DNA of 6,419 nt from an uncultured Bordetella sp. (GTDB taxonomy: Bacteria > Pseudomonadota > Gammaproteobacteria > Burkholderiales > Burkholderiaceae_B). The first letter of the stretch is position 1. Every line of letters starts with the position of its first letter. The translations under genes and the position numbers were made by a program. A model generated the notes under the pieces. The model was not told where the DNA came from. It did no database searches and was given only the letters and a program-made list of their open reading frames with translations. Below, in pieces: positions 1-5,935 of the stretch. The stretch is from the NCBI GenBank assembly GCA_937881145.1, contig CALGFL010000198.1, positions 1 through 6,419 on the forward strand. Direction: 5' to 3'.

Positions 1-91
1 CTTCCATTTCGGTATAGCCATGGGCCTGGCCCAGGCCGGCATGGCCTACGCCCACGATGGCGGTGGCGCCGCGCAGATCCTTCAGATTCAT
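1..91 (-). CDS. Thiolase-superfamily protein (acetyl-CoA acetyltransferase / lipid-transfer type), N-terminal fragment
   Basis: Only the first 30 codons are in the window; the gene continues past the left edge. The visible peptide starts MNLKDLRGATAIVGVGHAG and continues to GYTEME. The AIVGVG strand near residues 11-16 is typical of the start of thiolase-like proteins of the SCP2/lipid-transfer type, which usually open with a short lead-in and then 'aIVGvG'. The ATG overlaps the stop of the preceding DUF35 gene as ATGA, and GGGAGG at 98-103 (minus strand) lies six bases upstream, so the start is well supported. DUF35 proteins are commonly encoded beside such thiolases and bind them, which strengthens the call. 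The catalytic Cys and His residues lie outside the window, so it cannot be said whether this is a true thiolase, a retro-aldolase of the Ltp2 kind, or inactive. Confidence 0.72.
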   Translation of the reverse strand, partial: MNLKDLRGATAIVGVGHAGLGQAHGYTEME

Positions 92-489
92 GCCTGGCCT
101 CCCGCGGGAACGAACACCACCAGGTTGCCGCTTTCGCTCGACTGCACCCTGGCCTGGACGGCCATTCCGATGTGCACGGCCTCGGGCGCCAACCCGTCGA
201 CGCGGCTCATCATGCGCACGCCCTCTTCAAGATCGATCAAGGCCACGTTGTAGTCGCCGCCGGCGTCGGCCTTGCGGCGCACCACGGTGGTCGAATAGAC
301 CGTGCCGCGGCCGCTGGGCTCTTCCCATACCAGGACGTCGCCGCCGCAGTGCGGGCATATCATGCGGGGATAAAAGACCGCGCGCGCGCAGGCATTGCAG
401 CGCTGAATGAGAAAGCGGCCCTGGGCCAGCGCCTGTCGATAGTGCAGTTCGGCGCCGGCCGCGTCGGACCCGCAGCGGGATTGGTTCAT
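88..489 (-). CDS. Zn-ribbon/OB-fold (DUF35) protein, probable thiolase partner
   Basis: The protein has 133 residues, the usual size for this family. An N-terminal helix (about residues 14-27, with AQGRFLIQRC) leads into a rubredoxin-like zinc ribbon with C31-x2-C34 and C45-x2-C48, followed by an OB-fold beta domain from about residue 50, including the family-typical SGRGTVYSTTVVRR stretch at about 59-72. Family knowledge: DUF35 proteins have no known catalysis of their own; they bind thiolase-like enzymes, for example in archaeal HMG-CoA synthesis and in sterol side-chain retro-aldol cleavage, and may position the acyl-CoA. The stop overlaps the start of the downstream thiolase-like gene by 4 bases, implying co-translation and a physical partnership. 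The ATG at 489 is preceded by a modest GGTGGA (495-500) at good spacing. All four zinc-binding cysteines are intact. The family call is secure; the biochemical role is inferred. Confidence 0.88.
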   Translation of the reverse strand: MNQSRCGSDAAGAELHYRQALAQGRFLIQRCNACARAVFYPRMICPHCGGDVLVWEEPSGRGTVYSTTVVRRKADAGGDYNVALIDLEEGVRMMSRVDGLAPEAVHIGMAVQARVQSSESGNLVVFVPAGGQA

Positions 490-581
490 GCGTTTCCACC
501 GTATTCATGCGCTGCGCTCTTGCGGGCAGCGGTAGGCGCAGTGTCCATTGCGGGCAGTGAGATGACCATTTTTTATTGCTG

Positions 582-652
582 AAGCCCCGCTTTCGCCTGG
601 GCAAGCGCGGCGGAGCTTTATCTATGCGAAAGCCCCGCTTTCGCATAGCAAG
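582..652. repeat. Two-copy direct repeat in the intergenic region
   Basis: AAGCCCCGCTTTCGC occurs exactly at 582-596 and again at 630-644, 48 bases apart. In both copies a GCAAG follows after 3-4 divergent bases (601-605 and 648-652), so the unit is about 23-24 bases long. The second copy is embedded in a perfect inverted repeat; the first is not, though it can form a weaker hairpin (CGCTT 588-592 with AAGCG 603-607). The arrangement could be a pair of operator sites, one strong and one degenerate, or a dispersed intergenic repeat present elsewhere in the genome. Confidence 0.75.
622..648. repeat. Perfect 12-bp inverted repeat, 3-base loop
   Basis: The left arm CTATGCGAAAGC (622-633) is the exact reverse complement of the right arm (637-648), around a CCC loop (634-636). 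It lies 59 bases before the ATG of the plus-strand operon and 132 bases before the minus-strand start. No U-tract follows on either strand, and no convergent gene ends here, so it is not a standard intrinsic terminator. Candidate roles are a dimeric repressor or activator operator controlling one or both units, or a 5'-leader hairpin if transcription starts upstream of it. The structure is directly visible; the function is inference. Confidence 0.8.
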
Positions 653-694
653 ATTGTCCGGCCGACCTGCACGTGGATAACCTAGCGGCAACGC

Positions 695-702
695 AGAGGA
701 GA
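695..702 (+). promoter_or_regulatory. Ribosome-binding site of the first operon gene
   Basis: AGAGGAGA ends five bases before the ATG at 708. It is the strongest Shine-Dalgarno match around this start and fixes it against other in-frame possibilities. Confidence 0.75.
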
Positions 703-707
703 CAAGC

Positions 708-1904
708 ATGCAGCTGAACTGGACGCCCGAGGAGCGGCGTTTCCGGGAAGACGTGCGGGAGTTCGTATCCGCGAACCTGCCCGCCGACATACGCGACAAG
801 GTGATGCGCCATCAGCGCCTGCACCGCGACGACTACATCCGCTGGCACTGCGCGCTCGACGCCCGCGGCTGGGGCGCGCCCACCTGGCCCGGGGAATTCG
901 GCGGCACGGGCTGGAACGCCATCGAACGCCTGATCTTCGAGGTCGAATGTTTTTCGGCCGGTGCGCCGCGCCTGCTGCCTTTCGGCCTGAGCATGATCGG
1001 GCCGGTGTTGATGAAATACGGCAGCCGCGCGCAGCAGGAGCGCTTCCTGCCGCGCATCGTGCGCATGCAGGACTGGTGGTGCCAAGGCTATTCCGAGCCG
1101 GGATCGGGTTCCGACCTGGCTTCGCTCAAGACCCGCGCCGAGCGCGACGGCGATCACTATCGGGTCGACGGCCAGAAGACCTGGACCACCCTGGCCCAAT
1201 ACGCCGACTGGATGTTCTGCCTGGTGCGCACCAATTCCGAGGTCAAGCAGCAGCTCGGCATTTCCCTGCTGCTCATCGACATGAAGTCGCCCGGCGTGAC
1301 GGTGCGTCCCATCAAGACGCTGGACGGCGGTTGCGATGTCAACGAGGTCTGGCTGGAAAACGTGCAGGTGCCCGCCGAGAATCTCGTGGGCGAGGAGGGC
1401 AAGGGCTGGACCTACGCCAAATACCTGCTGGGCCACGAGCGCACCGGCATCGCCGGCCTGGGGCACTGCCATCGCGAGCTGCGTATCCTCAAGGACCTGG
1501 CCGCGCGCACGCAATCTTCATCGGGCCGGCCCATACTCGAAGACCCGCGCAGGCGCGATTGCCTCTCTCGCATCGAGGTCGACAGCGTGGCCCTGGAGAT
1601 GCTGCTGCGGCGCGTGGCTGCCGCGCGCGGGGACGCCCCGCCGGGACCCGAGGCCTCCGTGCTCAAGATCCGCGGCTCCGAGATCCAGCAGGACCTGGCC
1701 ATGCTGCAGATGGAAATCGCCGGCCCCGATGCCTGGCCTTACGATCCGGACTGGATGGAAGCCGACGCGCCTTTCCACGGCCCGGGCGCCGAGATGACGG
1801 CGGCTTCGGGCGCCGGCTATGCCGACATGCGCAAGGTCTCCATCTACGGCGGCACGACCGAAGTGCAGAAGAGCATCATCGCCCGCATGATGCTCGGCCT
1901 GTAG
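708..1904 (+). CDS. Acyl-CoA dehydrogenase, large (catalytic) subunit of a PimC/PimD-like pair
   Basis: This FAD-dependent enzyme would introduce an alpha,beta double bond into an acyl-CoA and pass electrons to electron-transfer flavoprotein in the cytosol. Its 398 residues are normal for the family. An alpha-helical N-terminal domain (about 1-120) is followed by the beta domain starting at GYSEPGSGSDLASL (127-140), the flavin/substrate segment, then the C-terminal helical domain. A glutamate in GHERTGIAG (E244) sits where isovaleryl-CoA and long-chain dehydrogenases carry their catalytic base. The MCAD-type base position near the C-terminus is Gly instead (YGGTTEVQ, 380-387). The style resembles the large subunit of pimeloyl-CoA dehydrogenase and of mycobacterial heteromeric FadE enzymes. 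It is the first gene of the operon, followed after 40 bases by a second, divergent dehydrogenase that probably completes the complex. The substrate is not readable; a branched or dicarboxylic acyl-CoA is plausible from context. Confidence 0.9.
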   Translation: MQLNWTPEERRFREDVREFVSANLPADIRDKVMRHQRLHRDDYIRWHCALDARGWGAPTWPGEFGGTGWNAIERLIFEVECFSAGAPRLLPFGLSMIGPVLMKYGSRAQQERFLPRIVRMQDWWCQGYSEPGSGSDLASLKTRAERDGDHYRVDGQKTWTTLAQYADWMFCLVRTNSEVKQQLGISLLLIDMKSPGVTVRPIKTLDGGCDVNEVWLENVQVPAENLVGEEGKGWTYAKYLLGHERTGIAGLGHCHRELRILKDLAARTQSSSGRPILEDPRRRDCLSRIEVDSVALEMLLRRVAAARGDAPPGPEASVLKIRGSEIQQDLAMLQMEIAGPDAWPYDPDWMEADAPFHGPGAEMTAASGAGYADMRKVSIYGGTTEVQKSIIARMMLGL

Positions 1905-1944
1905 GGCCTGTCGACACCAGTACCGGTCCGCCAAGGAACACACT

Positions 1945-3045
1945 ATGGATTTCGAATACAGCGAAGAGCAGCAAATGCTGGCCGACAGCCTGCGGCGCCT
2001 GATGACCGACAACTGGACCATGGCGCGGCGCCGCGCGCGGCAGGGCGGCCTGGATCCGTCGGCCTGGAATGCCCTGGCCGAGCTGGGCATATTGGGCCTG
2101 GTCATCGATGCCGGGCACGGCGGTTTCGGCGAACCGCCGGCCAGCCTGCTGCCGGTGCATCTGGAACTGGGCGCAGGCCTGGCCGACGAACCCGTCATTC
2201 CCAGCTGCGTCATGGCCGCCACGGCGATCCGCGCCAGCGGCAACGAGGAGGCCGCACGGCGCTGGCTGCCGCGCATCGCCTGCGGCGAAGCCATTTTCTC
2301 GGTGGCCTATCAGGAGCCCGGCCGGCGCTATGCGACCGAGCCGCGGGACTGCCGTCTCGCAGGCCTGGTGCTCGACGGCAGCAAGCACCTGGTCTGGCAT
2401 GCCGGCGCGGCGCATGCCTGGATCGTCTCGGCGCGCGATGCGGCCTCGAACGAGGCGGTGCTGCTGATCGTGCCGGCGGATGCGGCGGGCGTGGCCGTGA
2501 CGCAGACCAATACGCTGGACCGCTCGCGCTGCGGCCGTATCGACTTCAAGCAGGTGACGCTGTCGCAGGATCACGTGCTGGCGCGCGGCGCCGCGGCCCG
2601 CGCCGCGCTGGACCTGGCGCTGCAATGGGGCACGGCGGCGTTGTGCGCCCATGCCGTGGGCGCCATGGCGCGGCTGCTGGACATCACCGTCGACTATCTC
2701 AAGACGCGCAAGCAGTTCGGCCAGCCGCTGGCGGCTTTCCAGGCTCTGCAGCACCGCATGGCCGAAATGGTGGTGGCCAAGGAAATGGCCTTGTCCATGG
2801 CCTATGTCGCCGCGGCGGCCCTGACCGAGCCCGACGCGCGCGCGCGGCGCCGCATGATCGCGGCCGCCAAGCTCGAGACGGCGCGCAGCGGACGCTTTCT
2901 CAGCCAGTGCGCCGTGCAGCTGCACGGCGGCATGGGCATGACCGACGAACTGGAAGTCGGCGATTTCTTCAAGCGCCTTACCGTGGTCGAGCTACTGTTG
3001 GGCGACAGCGCCGAGCAGCTGGCCGCGCTGGAAGAAACAGCATGA
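1945..3045 (+). CDS. Acyl-CoA dehydrogenase-like protein, probable non-catalytic small subunit (PimD-like)
   Basis: The 366-residue protein has the acyl-CoA dehydrogenase fold: an N-terminal helical domain (about 1-115), a beta domain, and a C-terminal helical domain with the FAD-contacting RKQFGQP (255-261) and QLHGGMGMTDE (325-335). The beta-domain flavin segment is degenerate (AYQEPGRRYATEP, 121-133) compared with SEPGSGSD in its neighbour. Neither known position for the catalytic glutamate holds Glu: by alignment by eye the IVD/LCAD-type site falls at about G229 and the MCAD-type site in the LLLGDS stretch (350-355). This is the pattern of the partner subunit in heterotetrameric dehydrogenases, which lends FAD-binding residues but not the base. 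AAGGAA (1933-1938) six bases before the ATG supports the start. The stop overlaps the next start as ATGA. An independent enzyme with a base elsewhere remains possible. Confidence 0.87.
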   Translation: MDFEYSEEQQMLADSLRRLMTDNWTMARRRARQGGLDPSAWNALAELGILGLVIDAGHGGFGEPPASLLPVHLELGAGLADEPVIPSCVMAATAIRASGNEEAARRWLPRIACGEAIFSVAYQEPGRRYATEPRDCRLAGLVLDGSKHLVWHAGAAHAWIVSARDAASNEAVLLIVPADAAGVAVTQTNTLDRSRCGRIDFKQVTLSQDHVLARGAAARAALDLALQWGTAALCAHAVGAMARLLDITVDYLKTRKQFGQPLAAFQALQHRMAEMVVAKEMALSMAYVAAAALTEPDARARRRMIAAAKLETARSGRFLSQCAVQLHGGMGMTDELEVGDFFKRLTVVELLLGDSAEQLAALEETA

Positions 3046-3869
3046 ATGCGCCCGCGCGGCCTCCCCAAGAGCGCATACCCTACGAGCAGATTGTCTTTTC
3101 CCTGGCCGGCGACGGCATCGCGCGCATCACGCTGAACCGGCCCGACCGGCTCAACAGTCTCACCGACCGCATGCGCGCCGAAATCACGCAGGCCTTGCAT
3201 GAAGCCAAAGCCAGCCCGGGGCTGCGCGGCGTGATCATCACGGGAGCGGGGCGCGGTTTCTGCGCCGGCCAGGACCTGGCCGACCGCAAGCCCCTGCCGC
3301 CCGGAGAGCGGCGCGATCTGGCCGAAGGCCTGCGCGCCAGCTACCGCCCGCTCATGGAGCGCATGCGTTCCATGCAGGTGCCGGTTATCTGCGTCGTCAA
3401 CGGGGTGGCGGCCGGCGCGGGCGTGAGCCTGGCGCTGGCCTGCGACGTGGTCTTCGCCGTGGAGTCGGCCAAGTTCGTGCAGGCCTTCGGCAAGATCGGC
3501 CTGGTGCCCGACATGGGCGGGACCTGGATTCTTCCGCGTCTGGTGGGACAGGCCCGCGCCATGGGCATCACGCTGTTCGGCGAGACGCTGACGGCGCGCC
3601 AGGCCGCGGATTGGGGCTTGATCTGGCGCTGCGTGCCCGATGCGGATCTGCGCAAGACCCTGGACGAAATCGCAAGCATGCTGGCGCAGGCGCCGACCCG
3701 CGCGCTGGCCCGCGCCAAGCAGGCATTGCTTGCGTCGGGCGGCAATACGCTGATGCGGCAATTCGACCTCGAAGCCGAACTGCAGCGCGAGGTGGGCTAT
3801 ACCGACGATTACCGGGAAGGCATGCAAGCCTTCGCCGAGAAGCGTGCGCCGCGTTTCATGGGACGTTAA
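3042..3869 (+). CDS. Crotonase-family enoyl-CoA isomerase, PaaG-like (often annotated enoyl-CoA hydratase)
   Basis: The 275-residue protein is a full crotonase domain plus a short N-terminal tail. The first oxyanion-hole segment is GRGFCAGQDLADR (70-82) and the second is NGVAAGAGVSLALACD (120-135). It resembles E. coli PaaG throughout, including GAGRGFCAGQDL, NGVAAGAG, IPD-GGTW-type and DYREG-AF-KR motifs. The two glutamates used by enoyl-CoA hydratases are replaced by S129 and F149. D157 in GLVPDMGGTW is at the position of PaaG D136 and the 4-chlorobenzoyl-CoA dehalogenase aspartate. PaaG isomerises ring-1,2-epoxyphenylacetyl-CoA and also shifts 3-enoyl-CoA to 2-enoyl-CoA, so a double-bond isomerase role is more likely than hydration. 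No other phenylacetate (paa) gene is present, arguing against that pathway. The start overlaps the previous stop by 4 bases, with GGAAG (3030-3034) upstream. The true substrate is unknown. Confidence 0.88.
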   Translation: MNAPARPPQERIPYEQIVFSLAGDGIARITLNRPDRLNSLTDRMRAEITQALHEAKASPGLRGVIITGAGRGFCAGQDLADRKPLPPGERRDLAEGLRASYRPLMERMRSMQVPVICVVNGVAAGAGVSLALACDVVFAVESAKFVQAFGKIGLVPDMGGTWILPRLVGQARAMGITLFGETLTARQAADWGLIWRCVPDADLRKTLDEIASMLAQAPTRALARAKQALLASGGNTLMRQFDLEAELQREVGYTDDYREGMQAFAEKRAPRFMGR

Positions 3870-3899
3870 GGCGCAGGTGCTACAAAGCGTTATGACAGC

Positions 3900-3905
3900 A
3901 GGAGA
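3900..3905 (+). promoter_or_regulatory. Ribosome-binding site of the hydratase gene
   Basis: AGGAGA lies six bases before the ATG at 3912. This gene follows a 42-base gap and so does not rely on overlap with the upstream stop; the site fixes the start. Confidence 0.75.
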
Positions 3906-3911
3906 TTTGCG

Positions 3912-4745
3912 ATGAACCAACCCGACCCGGCAGCCTGGATCGGCCGCGGCGAAACCATGGCCGACGCGCTGGACGTGACCGCGGTGGGCCGCGTGACGGC
4001 CACGCTGGGCGGCCCGGCGCTGAACATAGGCGATCCGTTGCCGCCCTTGTGGCAATGGGCTTTCTTCATCTCGGCCGTGCCCATCGACAGCGTGGGGCCG
4101 GATGGCCATCCGGCGCGCGGGGGCTTCCTTCCGCCGGCGGGCGACGACCGCAACCGCATGTGGGCCGGAGGCCGGGTTCAATTCAATACGCCCTTGCGCG
4201 TTGGCGTTCCCGCCGAGCGCCGATCCACGGTGATCGACGTCAAGGAAAAGACCGGCCGCACCGGTTCCCTGATGTTCGTGACCGTGCGCCACGAATACGG
4301 GCAGGACGGCGCCATCGCGATTTCGGAAGAGCAGGACATCGTCTACCGCCAGCCTTCTCCGCCCAGGCTCGCCGGCACCGAGCCGGCCCCGGCCGCGGCG
4401 TGGCGCGAGACCATGCATCCCACGCCGGTGCTGCTGTTCCGCTATTCGGCCGTGACCTTCAACGGCCATCGCATCCACTACGATCATCCCTATGTGACGC
4501 AGCAGGAAGGCTATCCCGGCCTGGTCGTGCACGGACCGATGATCGCCACGATGATGGTCGCGGCTTTTCGGCGCGCCCATCCCGATGGCAAACTTTCGAG
4601 CTTGTCCTATCGCGGGCTGAGGCCTCTGGTCGCGCCCACGCCCTTCGACGTCGCCGGCCGCATGGTCGAGCCCGGTGTCGCCGAGCTGTGGGCCGAGCAG
4701 GACGGCACCCTGGCCCACCAGGCCCATTTGAGGTTTACCGCATGA
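3912..4745 (+). CDS. HTD2/MaoC-type hot-dog acyl-CoA hydratase (itaconyl-/mesaconyl-C4-CoA hydratase family)
   Basis: The 277-residue protein has a double hot-dog layout: an N-terminal FAS1-like dehydratase half (about 1-145) and a C-terminal MaoC-like half (about 165-277). The key segment is FRYSAVTFNGHRIHYDHPYV (176-195), then GLVVHGP (203-209). In this subfamily the usual MaoC D-x-N-x-x-H is represented by N184-x-H186-x-x-H189, followed by D191; the same form is seen in human HTD2 and in mesaconyl-C4-CoA hydratases. Characterised relatives add water to itaconyl-CoA or 3-methylfumaryl (mesaconyl-C4)-CoA to give citramalyl-CoA. The next two genes, a CoA transferase and a CitE-type lyase, are the flanking steps of that route, which supports this substrate class. 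The stop overlaps the next start as ATGA. Alternative: a 3-hydroxyacyl dehydratase for another branched acyl-CoA. Confidence 0.83.
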   Translation: MNQPDPAAWIGRGETMADALDVTAVGRVTATLGGPALNIGDPLPPLWQWAFFISAVPIDSVGPDGHPARGGFLPPAGDDRNRMWAGGRVQFNTPLRVGVPAERRSTVIDVKEKTGRTGSLMFVTVRHEYGQDGAIAISEEQDIVYRQPSPPRLAGTEPAPAAAWRETMHPTPVLLFRYSAVTFNGHRIHYDHPYVTQQEGYPGLVVHGPMIATMMVAAFRRAHPDGKLSSLSYRGLRPLVAPTPFDVAGRMVEPGVAELWAEQDGTLAHQAHLRFTA

Positions 4746-5935
4746 GCAATGCAGCACCCCGCCCGCTGGACGGCATCACCGTCGTCAGTTTCGAGCATGC
4801 CATCGCCGCGCCGTTTTGCACCCGCCAGCTGGCAGACATGGGTGCGCGCGTCATCAAGGTCGAGCGCCCCGGCGTGGGCGATTTCGCCCGCAACTACGAC
4901 GAGCGCGTGCGCGGCCTGTCTTCGCACTTCGTCTGGACCAACCGCTCCAAGGAAAGCCTGACGCTGGACCTGAAGCACCCGGCGGCCCAGGACGTATTGC
5001 AGCGCCTGCTGGCGCAGGCCGACGTGCTGGTGCAGAACCTGGCGCCCGGCGCGGCGGCCCGCCAGGGCTTGTCCTTCGACGCGCTGCACGCCGCGCATCC
5101 GCGTTTGATCGTATGCGACATCTCGGGCTACGGCGAAGGCGGTCCCTACCAGGACAAGAAAGCCTACGACCTGCTGATCCAGAGCGAGAGCGGCTTCGTG
5201 TCGGTCACGGGTTCGCCCGACGAGCCGGCCAAGGCGGGCTGCTCCATCTCGGACATCGCCGCGGGCATGTACGCGTATTCCGGCATCCTGAATGCGCTGC
5301 TGCTGCGGGGCAAGACCGGCACAGGCAGCCGCATCGACGTGTCCATGCTCGAGAGCATGGTCGAGTGGATGGGCTTTCCCATGTATTACGCCTTCGACGG
5401 CGCGCCGGCGCCGGTGCGTGCCGGAGCCGCTCACGCCACCATCTATCCCTACGGGCCTTTTCCCGTCGGCAGGGGCAAGACCATCATGCTGGGCCTGCAG
5501 AACGAGCGCGAATGGCAGGTCTTCTGCGACAAGATGCTGAACAAGCCCGAACTGGCCGGCGACGAGCGCTTTTCGTCGAATTCGCGCCGCACGGCCAATC
5601 GCGAGGCCCTGCGCACGATCATCGTCCAGACCTTCGCCACGATGAGCCTGGACGAAGTGGCCGGCAAGCTGGATGCCGCGCAGATCGCCAACGCCAGCGT
5701 CAACGACATGGCCGGCGTGTGGGCCCATCCGCAGCTGCGCGCGCGCGACCGCTGGCGCGACATCGACAGCGCCAAGGGCACGTTGCCCGCGCTGCTGCCG
5801 CCGGCCTCCAGCAACGCATTCGAGCCGCGCATGGACGCCATCCCCGGCATAGGCCAGCACACCGACGCGGTGCTGGCCTGGCTGGGTTTGGACGCGGCGC
5901 AAGTGTCCAGGCTGCATGCCGAAGGAGCCGTGTGA
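4742..5935 (+). CDS. Class III (CaiB/BaiF) CoA transferase
   Basis: The enzyme moves CoA from an acyl-CoA donor, often succinyl-CoA, to a free acid through an aspartyl-CoA thioester. The 397-residue length is typical. Features in order: LDGITVVSFEHAIAAPFCTRQLADMGARVIKVE (9-41), the Rossmann-like start with bound-CoA contacts; the GYGEGGPY-YDLLIQ-G region (129-151); then GCSISDIAAGMYAYSGIL (166-183), where D171 aligns with the catalytic Asp169 of formyl-CoA transferase and CaiB; then RIDVSMLESM (197-206). All key positions are intact. The ATG at 4742 overlaps the previous stop by 4 bases with GAGG at 4730-4733 upstream. The position between a hot-dog hydratase and a CitE-like lyase suggests activation of itaconate, mesaconate or a related dicarboxylate, as Ict does in Pseudomonas; this substrate is inferred. 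Class III enzymes with other substrates look the same at this level. Confidence 0.9.
   Translation: MSNAAPRPLDGITVVSFEHAIAAPFCTRQLADMGARVIKVERPGVGDFARNYDERVRGLSSHFVWTNRSKESLTLDLKHPAAQDVLQRLLAQADVLVQNLAPGAAARQGLSFDALHAAHPRLIVCDISGYGEGGPYQDKKAYDLLIQSESGFVSVTGSPDEPAKAGCSISDIAAGMYAYSGILNALLLRGKTGTGSRIDVSMLESMVEWMGFPMYYAFDGAPAPVRAGAAHATIYPYGPFPVGRGKTIMLGLQNEREWQVFCDKMLNKPELAGDERFSSNSRRTANREALRTIIVQTFATMSLDEVAGKLDAAQIANASVNDMAGVWAHPQLRARDRWRDIDSAKGTLPALLPPASSNAFEPRMDAIPGIGQHTDAVLAWLGLDAAQVSRLHAEGAV
5922..5927 (+). promoter_or_regulatory. Ribosome-binding site of the lyase gene
   Basis: AAGGAG, inside the last codons of the CoA transferase gene, lies seven bases before the ATG at 5935. With the TGATG stop-start overlap it fixes the lyase start. 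Confidence 0.75.

Larger units (their letters stand above)
490..707. promoter_or_regulatory. Divergent intergenic region between the two operons
   Basis: This 218-base gap separates the start codons of two divergent units, so it should hold both promoters. It is less GC-rich in places, with a T-run (569-574) and AT-rich patches around 569-577 and 617-625. It contains a strong inverted repeat (622-648) and a partial repeat copy (582-605). A convincing sigma-70 -35/-10 pair was not found on either strand. No credible coding sequence lies here: the overlapping reading frames lack a ribosome-binding site and repeat the same residues because of the DNA repeat. The regulator that would act here is not in the window. 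Confidence 0.6.

Noticed and set aside
622..648. Intrinsic terminator
   Set aside because: The hairpin is strong but no U-tract follows on either strand, and it lies between divergent starts where no transcript should end.
654..681. Sigma-70-like promoter (TTGTCC, then GATAAC after 16 bases)
   Set aside because: Both boxes match the consensus poorly; such matches are expected by chance, so it is not listed as a feature.
227..799. A minus-strand frame crossing the divergent intergenic region
   Set aside because: It overlaps the DUF35 gene and the start of the dehydrogenase, and its repeated KRGF peptides come from the intergenic DNA repeat.
3042..3869. Phenylacetate degradation paaG proper
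   Set aside because: The protein is PaaG-like, but no paaABCDE, paaZ, paaJ or paaK homologue is nearby, so the pathway name is not carried over.
3892..3915. A seven-codon open frame (MTAGDLR) whose stop overlaps the hydratase start as ATGA
   Set aside because: It has no ribosome-binding site of its own, contains the hydratase Shine-Dalgarno, and is short enough to be chance; it is not a convincing leader peptide.
2802..4757. A 651-codon open frame on the minus strand
   Set aside because: It is antisense to three well-supported genes, has low-complexity His/Arg/Ala/Gly-rich composition typical of GC-rich shadow frames, and no family motif or ribosome-binding site.
4607..5917. A 436-codon open frame on the minus strand
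   Set aside because: It is the antisense shadow of the CoA transferase gene, which has intact catalytic motifs; the antisense product has no recognisable domain.
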